The notes under the pieces: model-generated
What the model was told of the DNA's origin: nothing
The model's input: the letters and a program-made list of their open reading frames with translations, nothing else
The model's database searches: none
Part shown: one piece after another, positions 46,072 to 53,046 of the stretch
Numbering within the stretch: position 1 is the stretch's first letter
Layout: each line of letters starts with the position of its first letter
Made by a program: the position numbers and the translations under genes
DNA from: Flavipsychrobacter sp.
GTDB taxonomy: Bacteria; Bacteroidota; Bacteroidia; Chitinophagales; Chitinophagaceae
DNA: 64,000 nt
Assembly (NCBI GenBank): GCA_041392855.1
Contig: JAWKLD010000002.1
Location: forward strand, 124,001-188,000
Direction: 5' to 3'

Positions 46072-46896
46072 ATGTCTGTAATCGTAACCGCCACCGACTT
46101 TTCAACTATTGCGCAAAATGCAGTGCATTATGCCTGTAGTATGGCTAAAGACACCAATGCTTCTGTAGTGGTAATACACTCTTATGCTATACCGGTAGCT
46201 TTTAATGACAACCCGATGCCGATAATGCCTTTGGAAGAGGGCAAAAACTTGGCGGAGGAGCAACTAGACAAACTACTTTCAGAACTTAAACTACAATATG
46301 AAGGGGTAGCAATTTCTGGTTTTGTTACTTATGGCGATATTACAGACAATTTGAAGTCTTATGTTGCTGAAGAGCATCCTTGGCTTATTGTTATAGGTAA
46401 TAGCAGTCGAGAAGACGATATCTCATGGCTAGGCAGCAATCTGCTAAATGCCTTAAAACATATACACTGCCCTGTAATAGCAATTCCCAAAGGGCTCAGT
46501 TACAAAACTATACAAAATGTATGCTACGCCTGCGACTATAAACATATAGCTGAAAAGCTACCCGCAGAAAGGATAAAACTATTAGTGAATAAAACCAATA
46601 GTCAACTACATGTTCTTAACGTAGATAAGGAAAATAAAAATTTTGACACAGATACTCCTTACCAATCGGAACAACTACATGAATTGTTGCAGGAAGTAAA
46701 CCCTCAATACCATAATGTGGTGAATGAGGATATAGATGAGGGGATACTTGATTTCGTAAAAGCAGAGCAAATAGACTGGTTGGTCATGATACCACATAAC
46801 CATAGCTTTTTTGAGAAACTATTTCATAAAAGCAATACAAACGCTGTAGTAAAAAAGGCAGACATTCCTATTATAGCCTTACATGATAAGGCTTAG
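46072..46896 (+). CDS. universal stress protein with two UspA domains
   Basis: The 274-residue protein has two UspA-like halves. The first begins VIVTATDFSTIAQNAVHYAC and contains VIGNSSREDDISWLGSN, near the ATP-binding region; the second starts around residue 145 (NVCYACDYKHIAEKL) and ends with a DIPIIALHDK strand. In the first half the consensus GxxGxxGxxS/T is degenerate, so ATP binding is uncertain. It overlaps the following convergent gene by 4 bases (TTAG containing both stops). Confidence 0.85.
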   Translation: MSVIVTATDFSTIAQNAVHYACSMAKDTNASVVVIHSYAIPVAFNDNPMPIMPLEEGKNLAEEQLDKLLSELKLQYEGVAISGFVTYGDITDNLKSYVAEEHPWLIVIGNSSREDDISWLGSNLLNALKHIHCPVIAIPKGLSYKTIQNVCYACDYKHIAEKLPAERIKLLVNKTNSQLHVLNVDKENKNFDTDTPYQSEQLHELLQEVNPQYHNVVNEDIDEGILDFVKAEQIDWLVMIPHNHSFFEKLFHKSNTNAVVKKADIPIIALHDKA

Positions 46897-47228
46897 CTGG
46901 TTGTTTTTTCTTTGGCTTTCTTACTTGGGATAATAAGATCTAATAAAGCATTCAATAATGTTGCTTTTATTTCCCATTTCAAATACTTGCCTATAAACTT
47001 GGCAGTAATTTTGGTTAGCGTTGCATTATCATAGTTTTTCAAAGCTTGTTTTAATAAAGGCAATGCCAAAGACAAAAGCTTAGTATTACTGAGAAAAGAT
47101 GCTGCCTCCTTATCCTCTTTTTTGAATAAAGGAATATCAGGCAACAACTCTGTAGCTTGTTTATCCAGCTTTTTACGTTCTGTCCTTAGCTGCTCTATAT
47201 TAGTTATCTTTTTATGATACAACCTCAT
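46893..47228 (-). CDS. small unknown protein of the YtxH/holin-like operon
   Basis: I do not recognise this 111-residue protein. It is lysine-rich and helical, with a central LLSLALPLLKQALKNYDN segment and a WEIKATLLNALLDLIIPS segment near the end that could lie on a membrane. It is the third gene of a minus-strand run (YtxH-like, holin-X-like, this one) with gaps of 3 and 14 bases, which suggests an envelope-stress function by context. No domain assigned. Confidence 0.6.
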   Translation of the reverse strand: MRLYHKKITNIEQLRTERKKLDKQATELLPDIPLFKKEDKEAASFLSNTKLLSLALPLLKQALKNYDNATLTKITAKFIGKYLKWEIKATLLNALLDLIIPSKKAKEKTTS

Positions 47229-47231
47229 AAC

Positions 47232-47564
47232 CTACTCCTCTTCCTTTTCGTCCTGTCCGTCAGTAAGTAGACCAACAAAGACATTAACAAAAAACCGTAA
47301 CAGCTTTTTCTTGAACAGAATAGCTACAACTAACAACAACAAATAGATACCAGCAGTAAGAAAATATCCACCAGCTTCAGAGCCTATCCATTCAGCCATA
47401 AGACTACCTAAGCCCAAGCCAGACTGTATCAGTATAATGAGCGTGATGAACATGCATACCATCATGAACATGCAAAAGCCCATGATAATAGCTACCCGCT
47501 CAATAAGTGATAGCTTGGCACTATTTAGTTTTACTTCAAAATATTTTAGCAGATTATCAAACAT
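47232..47564 (-). CDS. holin-X-like (phage holin superfamily III) membrane protein
   Basis: The 110-residue protein has two strong membrane helices (about residues 24-48 and 66-90). The IERVAIIMGFCMFMMVCMFITLIILIQSGLGLGSLMAEWIG segment followed by GYFLTAGIYLLLLVVAILFKKKLLRF is the pattern of small 'phage holin family' proteins common in Bacteroidota chromosomes. No phage genes are nearby, so a lytic role is unlikely; members usually sit in stress operons with YtxH proteins, as here. It ends 3 bases before the unknown gene. Confidence 0.8.
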   Translation of the reverse strand: MFDNLLKYFEVKLNSAKLSLIERVAIIMGFCMFMMVCMFITLIILIQSGLGLGSLMAEWIGSEAGGYFLTAGIYLLLLVVAILFKKKLLRFFVNVFVGLLTDGQDEKEEE

Positions 47565-47578
47565 GCAAATAATAGGAT

Positions 47579-47773
47579 TTAAGAGTTATAAATTTCCTCT
47601 TCTATATCCTGCGACTTTTCTGATATTTTATCTTTCAAGTCGTTGAATGTATCCTTTATCTTATCAATGCTCTTTTGTCTTTTATCCTCATCCATTGCTA
47701 TTACGTAACCTACTGCTGCGCCAACAGCAGCACCTATCAATAGTGTTGCAATAGTTTTTCCTGTATTTGCCAT
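47579..47773 (-). CDS. YtxH-like small membrane protein
   Basis: A 64-residue protein with an N-terminal glycine/alanine-rich membrane helix (IATLLIGAAVGAAVGYVIA), then DEDKRQKSIDKIKDTFNDLKDKISEK, a charged helix typical of YtxH proteins. They are general-stress proteins of unclear action. It opens the three-gene minus-strand run with the holin-X-like and unknown genes. Confidence 0.82.
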   Translation of the reverse strand: MANTGKTIATLLIGAAVGAAVGYVIAMDEDKRQKSIDKIKDTFNDLKDKISEKSQDIEEEIYNS

Positions 47774-47899
47774 AATATGATCTTTTAGAAAATTAATATT
47801 AATACAAAGCTAGTGTAGCTGGTATATTATATAAAACATTAATTCCCAATATCAATATAAAACACAATTATTTAACTATATTTTACAATACCTACCACT

Positions 47900-47907
47900 T
47901 ACTTTTG
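47900..47907 (+). promoter_or_regulatory. TAnnTTTG-type -7 element upstream of AI-2E transporter (candidate)
   Basis: TACTTTTG matches the Bacteroidota -7 consensus and lies 2 bases before the ATG at 47910 and 11 bases before the in-frame ATG at 47919. A start point a few bases after it would exclude the first ATG, favouring the second. No -33 TTG is seen. Confidence 0.3.
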
Positions 47908-47918
47908 AAATGCTGTTT

Positions 47919-48932
47919 ATGAATAACGAAAGTGTAAAACGATTAATACTACTGGTATTAATACTCCTTCTTGGTGTTGCTATTAGCTGGCAGCTATCAG
48001 CATTCTTTCCAGGGCTGTTGGGCGCCATTACTTTATACATCCTTGTTCGCGAGCGCTATATGAAACTCACCCAACAAAAAGGTTGGAATAAATGGCTAAC
48101 AGCATCCTTGTTTATTTTGGGTTCCATTCTCTTATTTGCCTTACCGGTTATCTTATTGATACAACTATTACTCCCTAAGCTCAATAAGGTACTTAGCAAT
48201 AAGAAAGAACTGGAACAAACCATACAAATGGTATCTCAAAAGATACAAGAGTTAGAACTTCCATTTTCTATTACATCAGAGCAATTACTATCTATAGCAC
48301 AAGACATAACAGCATCAGTACCTGCCGTGCTTGGCGCCACAGCCAATATCTTGACCAACGGCGTATTGGCCTTATTCATCCTCTACTTTATGCTGCTGGA
48401 AGGTGCTAAAATGGAAAAACACATCAAAGCTTACACCCCTCTTAAGGAGAGTAATGTAAATGACATCTGGGATGCTACAAGAACTATGGTACGTTCTAAT
48501 GCCATTGGCATACCAGTGCTTGCAGCTAGTCAAGCCATTGCTGCAGCTATAGGCTATTGGATATTTGGGGTAGATGCTTATATCCTTTGGGGAGTACTAA
48601 CAGGCATATTCTCCATAGTACCGCTATTAGGGTGCATGATAGTGTGGGTGCCTATCTGTATATATCTTTTTGCAATAGGCGATACTAGTGCTGCTATTTG
48701 GCTAGCCATTTATTCCTTCGTAATAACAGGGGGTGTTGATAATGTGCTTCGCTTCACAATTCTGAAAAAACTGGGAGACATTCACCCTGTCACAACTATG
48801 CTGGGCATCATTATAGGTGTGCCTTTATTTGGGTTTATGGGGTTCATCTTCGGCCCTTTACTTATCTCTTACCTACTACTACTTATTAAGGTATATAGAA
48901 TAGAATTTGTTGGCGAACCTGTAGAAGACTAG
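47919..48932 (+). CDS. AI-2E family transporter (PerM-like)
   Basis: I prefer the ATG at 47919 (MNNESVKRL) because a -7-like box lies directly before the alternative ATG at 47910. About eight membrane helices are predicted, with the family's soluble helical stretch (LPKLNKVLSNKKELEQTIQ) after the second hairpin and the ILTGIFSIVPLLGCMIVWVP and GDIHPVTTMLGIIIGVPLFG signatures in the C-terminal half. Members export small molecules or ions; autoinducer-2 export is shown only for some. It converges with nadD with 3 bases between the stop codons. Confidence 0.85.
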   Translation: MNNESVKRLILLVLILLLGVAISWQLSAFFPGLLGAITLYILVRERYMKLTQQKGWNKWLTASLFILGSILLFALPVILLIQLLLPKLNKVLSNKKELEQTIQMVSQKIQELELPFSITSEQLLSIAQDITASVPAVLGATANILTNGVLALFILYFMLLEGAKMEKHIKAYTPLKESNVNDIWDATRTMVRSNAIGIPVLAASQAIAAAIGYWIFGVDAYILWGVLTGIFSIVPLLGCMIVWVPICIYLFAIGDTSAAIWLAIYSFVITGGVDNVLRFTILKKLGDIHPVTTMLGIIIGVPLFGFMGFIFGPLLISYLLLLIKVYRIEFVGEPVED

Positions 48933-48935
48933 TTC

Positions 48936-49508
48936 TTATTTTTTGAAGTAATTATTTTCATCAATATACCGCCATACTTTTTCTGTAGTAAGGTAACGGA
49001 TAGACTTACCTTCTTTTACTTGATTTCGGATAAAGGAGGCTGATATTTCCAGCAAGGGGGCTTCAAGAATAGTTATATCTGCACCATGGGTATCTTCGAT
49101 TTCATAACCTGGCCTTTTGTAGATAATAATATCATGGTTATTTATCAACTGCTCAAAGTTTTTCCATCTATGGATATTTTGAAAACTATCAGATCCCATA
49201 ATTACCGAAAAACGTTCTAATGGAAACTTCTCGGAAAGATATGTCAAGGTATCAATTGTGTAAGACGGTTTAGGTAGTTGAAACTCAACATTACTTGCTC
49301 TAAACTTCGGGTTATCCTCTATAGCCAATTGCACTAGGTGTAGCCTGTCATACTCGTTAAGCAGTGAATTTGAATCTTTTAACGGGTTGTGCGGAGATAC
49401 TACAAACCATAATTTATCAATTTCCGTGTTCTCAACTATATGGTTGGCAACTATTAAATGACCAATATGTATGGGATTAAAACTACCGAAGTATAAGCCG
49501 ATGTGCAT
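48936..49508 (-). CDS. nadD: nicotinate-nucleotide adenylyltransferase
   Basis: NadD adenylates nicotinate mononucleotide to deamido-NAD. The 190 residues start with the nucleotidyltransferase motif LYFGSFNPIHIGH (residues 5-17) and end with the EISASFIRNQV motif (the ISxxxIR-type ATP-binding element). The FSVIMGSDSFQNIHRWKNFEQL segment is typical. The length is normal. It converges with the AI-2E transporter gene and is separate from feoA by 67 bases. Confidence 0.94.
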   Translation of the reverse strand: MHIGLYFGSFNPIHIGHLIVANHIVENTEIDKLWFVVSPHNPLKDSNSLLNEYDRLHLVQLAIEDNPKFRASNVEFQLPKPSYTIDTLTYLSEKFPLERFSVIMGSDSFQNIHRWKNFEQLINNHDIIIYKRPGYEIEDTHGADITILEAPLLEISASFIRNQVKEGKSIRYLTTEKVWRYIDENNYFKK

Positions 49509-49575
49509 GGGGACAAATGTAATTAAAACCTACCGACACGAGCAAGTCGTAAGATGATTTGTTTGTTAGTATTTA

Positions 49576-49824
49576 CTATCGATCCAAAGCCACCCAAATA
49601 CTTTCGGCATCTTTTTTACGCAGGCTCAAATGATAGCCAGCTATTTTAATAGCCATCGGATCACCCATTGGGGCTACCATTTCTATCCATACAGGCTCTC
49701 CGGGAACACAGCCCATTTCCATCAGCGTAAGCTGAAAATCACTTTGCTCGTGATGCTTAATGACTGCTTTTTTACCCTTAGGCAAGTCAGACAGGCGTAT
49801 TACCGATTCTTCAACTGCACTCAT
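49576..49824 (-). CDS. FeoA-domain protein
   Basis: The 82-residue protein matches the FeoA SH3-like fold: SDLPKGKKAVIKH, LTLMEMGCVPGEPVWIEMVAPMGDPMAIKIAGYHLSLRKKDA. FeoA assists the ferrous-iron channel FeoB. No feoB is beside it on either strand in this window, so it is either an orphan or separated from feoB elsewhere. Its start at 49824 is 76 bases from the divergent ybeY start. Confidence 0.88.
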   Translation of the reverse strand: MSAVEESVIRLSDLPKGKKAVIKHHEQSDFQLTLMEMGCVPGEPVWIEMVAPMGDPMAIKIAGYHLSLRKKDAESIWVALDR

Positions 49825-49900
49825 ACTATTTATCTACAATATATAAATACAAAGGTACAGCTAAAAAAACTTTCACGACCTTTGCACAAATCTTTTTTTG

Positions 49901-50329
49901 ATGCCGATACACTATTATGAGCAAGAGGTAAATGCAAAACTCCAACAAAGGAGAAAGCTGTCTGCATACTTAAATGATTTGATCAGAGAACACTTGGAGG
50001 TAAAACAAGTAAACCTCACCTATATATTCTGTAATGATGACTATTTGCTCACCATCAACAAGCAGTTTCTCAACCACGACACCTATACAGACATCGTTAC
50101 TTTTGACCTTACAGAACAAGAAGACGAACTAATAGGAGAACTTTATATAAGTACCGACCGTATTGCTGAAAATGCAGAAACCCATGGCACCACTTATCAG
50201 GAAGAATTGCACCGTGTAATTTTTCATGGCGCCTTGCACCTGTGTGGTTTTAAGGACAAAACTGCAAAAGACCAGAAAGAAATGAGGCAAATGGAAGATC
50301 ATAGCCTCAAAGCATATTTTAAAAATTGA
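49901..50329 (+). CDS. ybeY: endoribonuclease YbeY (rRNA maturation)
   Basis: YbeY is a metal-dependent RNase for 16S rRNA processing and ribosome quality control. The 142-residue protein contains LTEQEDELIGELYISTDRIAENA and the C-terminal HRVIFHGALHLCGFKDKT segment. The usual metal motif is HGxxHLxGYDH; the first two histidines (FHGALH) are present, but the third position is in FKDKT, so the third ligand is missing or replaced. That variant occurs in Bacteroidota as far as I recall. I start at ATG 49901; the TTG just before it is less likely. rluA-type gene follows 3 bases after. Confidence 0.9.
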   Translation: MPIHYYEQEVNAKLQQRRKLSAYLNDLIREHLEVKQVNLTYIFCNDDYLLTINKQFLNHDTYTDIVTFDLTEQEDELIGELYISTDRIAENAETHGTTYQEELHRVIFHGALHLCGFKDKTAKDQKEMRQMEDHSLKAYFKN

Positions 50330-50332
50330 GTA

Positions 50333-51055
50333 GTGAAAATCGAATTACTTTTTGAAGACGACGATCTGCTGATCGTCAATAAACCTGCGGGGCTTTTGGT
50401 TATACCTGACAGGTTCGATGATAACTTACCATCGTTAAACAAACTATTAGAAGCTCAACGTAATGAAAAGATCTGGGTAGTACATAGATTGGATAGAGAG
50501 ACAAGCGGGACTATCTGTTTTGCTAAAAATGAAGCTACACATAAATATCTCTCTAAACTATTTCAGGACCATAAGGTGGAGAAATACTACAGCTGTTTAG
50601 TAAACGGGCATGTAATACAAAATGCGGCCCGAATAGAAGAGCCTATAGCAGAACACCCTGCCAAGAAAGGGAAAATGATAGTAGCCAAGAAGGGTAAGGA
50701 GTCTATTACAGAATATGAAGTAGTAAAAAAATGGCCATTATACAGCTTCTTATATATTCGCATATACACCGGCCGTACACACCAGATAAGGGTACACATG
50801 CAGTCGATAGGCCATGCTGTGGTGTGCGACGAGCTTTATGGCGATGGCAAACCTTTTCTTTTGTCTGCTATCAAAAAAAAGTATAAACTCTCTTCTAAAT
50901 ATGAACAGGAGAAACCAATACTAGCGCGTTTGGGACTACACGCCTCAAAGCTACGTTTCCAAAAAGAAGATGGGACTACCATTAGTGCCGAAGCACCGCT
51001 ACCAAAGGATATAGCCGCTTGTGTTAAACAATTGGACAAATGGACTGGTAATTAA
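50333..51055 (+). CDS. RluA-family pseudouridine synthase
   Basis: The 240-residue enzyme converts uridines in rRNA or tRNA to pseudouridine. The catalytic aspartate is D54 in HRLDRETSG, with KPAGLLVIP at the N-terminus and the YTGRTHQIRVHMQSIG motif. There is no N-terminal S4 domain, so it is the short RluA/RluC-like type. It starts with GTG at 50333, 3 bases after ybeY, making a translation/rRNA-maturation pair. Confidence 0.93.
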   Translation: MKIELLFEDDDLLIVNKPAGLLVIPDRFDDNLPSLNKLLEAQRNEKIWVVHRLDRETSGTICFAKNEATHKYLSKLFQDHKVEKYYSCLVNGHVIQNAARIEEPIAEHPAKKGKMIVAKKGKESITEYEVVKKWPLYSFLYIRIYTGRTHQIRVHMQSIGHAVVCDELYGDGKPFLLSAIKKKYKLSSKYEQEKPILARLGLHASKLRFQKEDGTTISAEAPLPKDIAACVKQLDKWTGN

Positions 51056-51067
51056 TTTTATGAATCT

Positions 51068-51075
51068 TACTTTTG
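51068..51075 (+). promoter_or_regulatory. TAnnTTTG-type -7 element upstream of gldC (candidate)
   Basis: TACTTTTG lies 21 bases before the gldC ATG and matches the Bacteroidota -7 consensus. No TTG stands at the usual -33 distance. Confidence 0.3.
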
Positions 51076-51096
51076 CATCTTATATAAGTTTATAAC

Positions 51097-51453
51097 ATGA
51101 GTATAAAATCAAATATCAATATCCAAATAGAGTTGGATGAGGACAAAATGCCGGAAACCATTCAATGGAATGCTCCGGATGGTGGTGTGGAAGGTATGCA
51201 GCAAGCGAAAGGAATGCTACTGGGCATGTGGGATGGCAACGAAAAATCGGCTTTGCGTATTGACCTTTGGACAAAAAAGATGATGGTAGATGAGATGAAC
51301 GATTTCTACTACCAAACACTTCATGGCATGGCAGAAACCTATATCCGTGCTACGAAGAACCAAGAAATAGCCAATGAGTTAAGAGCTTTTGCAAAAGACT
51401 TTTTGAAGAAGGCCAGCGATGCACTTGCAGCCAGTGAAAATCAGGATCAATAA
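51097..51453 (+). CDS. gldC: gliding motility protein GldC
   Basis: The 118-residue protein matches GldC in size and in the segments ELDEDKMPETIQWNAPDG, AKGMLLGMWDGNEKSALRIDLWTKKMMVDEMNDF. GldC is a small cytosolic accessory protein of the gliding and T9SS machinery of Bacteroidota; its exact action is not settled. The other gld genes are elsewhere, as is common. It is followed after 31 bases by a YqeY-domain gene and then cvpA. Confidence 0.9.
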   Translation: MSIKSNINIQIELDEDKMPETIQWNAPDGGVEGMQQAKGMLLGMWDGNEKSALRIDLWTKKMMVDEMNDFYYQTLHGMAETYIRATKNQEIANELRAFAKDFLKKASDALAASENQDQ

Positions 51454-51484
51454 ACATAGTTATCTATAACAAAAACACTACGAT

Positions 51485-51934
51485 ATGTCATTAGAGCAAA
51501 GAATAATGGAAGAGATAAAGCAAGCTATGCGTGCTAAAGACCAAGCTGCTTTAAGAACATTACGTGATATAAAATCAGGCATTTTAAGAGAGAAAACAGC
51601 TGTTGGCGGTAAAGATGAAATGACAGAAGCAGAAGAACTAAAAATGCTTCAAAAATTGGCCAAGCAACGTAAAGACTCTTTAGAGATCTACGAGCAACAA
51701 AACAGAGAGGACTTGGCAGAAAAGGAAAGGGAAGAGCTTGCTATCATAGAACGTTTTTTACCAAAGCCACTTACTGCTGAAGAAATTGAAGCAGAGCTAA
51801 AGGCAATAATAGCAGAAGTAGGCGCCAGCTCACCAGCTGATATGGGTAAAGTAATGGGCTCTGCTACCAAAAAACTTGCAGGTAAAGCAGACGGTAAAGC
51901 AATATCGGAAACGGTAAAAAGACTATTAGCTTAA
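51485..51934 (+). CDS. GatB/YqeY domain protein
   Basis: The 149-residue protein starts SLEQRIMEEIKQAMRAKDQAALRTLRDIKSGI and contains AIIERFLPKPLTAEEIEAELKAIIAEVGA, SPADMGKVMGSATKKLAGKADGKAI. This is the YqeY helical bundle, related to the tRNA-binding tail of GatB but found alone; function is unknown. The ATG of cvpA overlaps its last base (TAATG). Confidence 0.9.
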   Translation: MSLEQRIMEEIKQAMRAKDQAALRTLRDIKSGILREKTAVGGKDEMTEAEELKMLQKLAKQRKDSLEIYEQQNREDLAEKEREELAIIERFLPKPLTAEEIEAELKAIIAEVGASSPADMGKVMGSATKKLAGKADGKAISETVKRLLA

Positions 51935-52488
51935 TGTTATTGGATATCATCACGATAACAATAATTATTGCATTTTTCATACGCGGCTATATGAAGGGAA
52001 TCATTATAGCCGCGTTTTCTGTTTTAGCATTAATACTAGGTACACTTGCAGCATTAAGACTGTCTGAACGTTTGGCAACTTACCTGCTGGAAGAAGATAT
52101 AGTAACTAGTGGTTGGAGCCAGATCGTTAGTTATATCATATTATTCGTGGGCGTTGTCATCATAGTAAGAATGATCGCTAAAGCGCTAGATGCTACTTTA
52201 AAAGCTGCTATGCTTGGCTGGCTCAACAAAACCATTGGTGGCTTATTGTATGCCGCTATGGGAGCTGTAGTGTGGAGTGCCTTGCTCTGGTTAGGCACCG
52301 AGATCCACTTCATCACACCGCAGCACATCAGTGAGTCCAGTACCTATGCCTATATACGCCCTATAGCACCTTGGATAGCTGATAAAGTAGGCTATCTAAT
52401 ACCTATGATAAAAAATGTCTTTGGCGATTTAGAAGTATTCTTCTCCAAGGTAAACCAAATACTACCTGAACATGTGGATACTCCTTGA
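51934..52488 (+). CDS. CvpA-family membrane protein
   Basis: The 184-residue protein has four membrane helices: a first hairpin beginning with MLLDIITITIIIAFFIRGYMKG, then RMIAKALDATLKAAMLGWLNKTIGGLLYAAMGAVVW. This is the CvpA family, first linked to colicin V export and now to envelope homeostasis. The gene overlaps the next one (glutamine amidotransferase) by 17 bases and starts on the yqeY stop. Confidence 0.9.
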   Translation: MLLDIITITIIIAFFIRGYMKGIIIAAFSVLALILGTLAALRLSERLATYLLEEDIVTSGWSQIVSYIILFVGVVIIVRMIAKALDATLKAAMLGWLNKTIGGLLYAAMGAVVWSALLWLGTEIHFITPQHISESSTYAYIRPIAPWIADKVGYLIPMIKNVFGDLEVFFSKVNQILPEHVDTP

Positions 52489-53041
52489 TAATTACGACTC
52501 GTTCACGCATATACTGCACCACTACCTGCTGCAAACGGGTAACGAATGTATTGTGTACCGAAATGACGAAATAACTATTGAGCAAATAGAAGAGCTAAAG
52601 CCCAAACGTATCATCATATCTCCCGGTCCGGAGACACCTAAGCAGGCAGGCATTTGTATGGATGTTATTCAACATTTTCACAAAACCGTTCCTATACTGG
52701 GCGTATGCTTAGGCCATCAAGCCATAGGCATGTTCTTTGGTGCGGAGCTAATACACATCCCCTACCCAATGCATGGCAAAACGAGTAAACTCACTCATAC
52801 AAAGCACCAACTCTTTGAGCATGTGGCTACATCATTTGAGGCTATGAGATACCATTCTCTAGCCATTACCAACTTGGAGCAAACAGGATTATCAACCATA
52901 GCTACATCTAACGACGACAACCAAATAATGGCCATTACACATGATACTTATCCATGTATTGGTATACAGTTCCACCCCGAATCTGTGGGAACTACCGTTG
53001 GGAAAAAACTCTTAGAGAACTGGGCAAAGATGAAGTTTTAG
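52472..53041 (+). CDS. glutamine amidotransferase of anthranilate / aminodeoxychorismate synthase (component II)
   Basis: The 189-residue class I amidotransferase gives ammonia from glutamine to chorismate. The catalytic triad is C79 (GVCLGHQAIG), H168 and E170 (FHPES); the NYDSFTH N-terminus is typical of TrpG and PabA, and ISPGPETPKQAG follows. No trpE or pabB lies nearby, so it cannot be decided whether it is PabA, TrpG or both. The start codon lies inside the end of cvpA (17-base overlap). It converges with the TPR protein with 5 bases between the stop codons. Confidence 0.9.
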   Translation: MWILLDNYDSFTHILHHYLLQTGNECIVYRNDEITIEQIEELKPKRIIISPGPETPKQAGICMDVIQHFHKTVPILGVCLGHQAIGMFFGAELIHIPYPMHGKTSKLTHTKHQLFEHVATSFEAMRYHSLAITNLEQTGLSTIATSNDDNQIMAITHDTYPCIGIQFHPESVGTTVGKKLLENWAKMKF

Positions 53042-53046
53042 CGCTC

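Noticed and set aside
47232..47564. Holin-like gene as evidence of a prophage
   Set aside because: No phage structural, lysis or integrase genes are near; such holin-X-like proteins occur in ordinary Bacteroidota stress operons.
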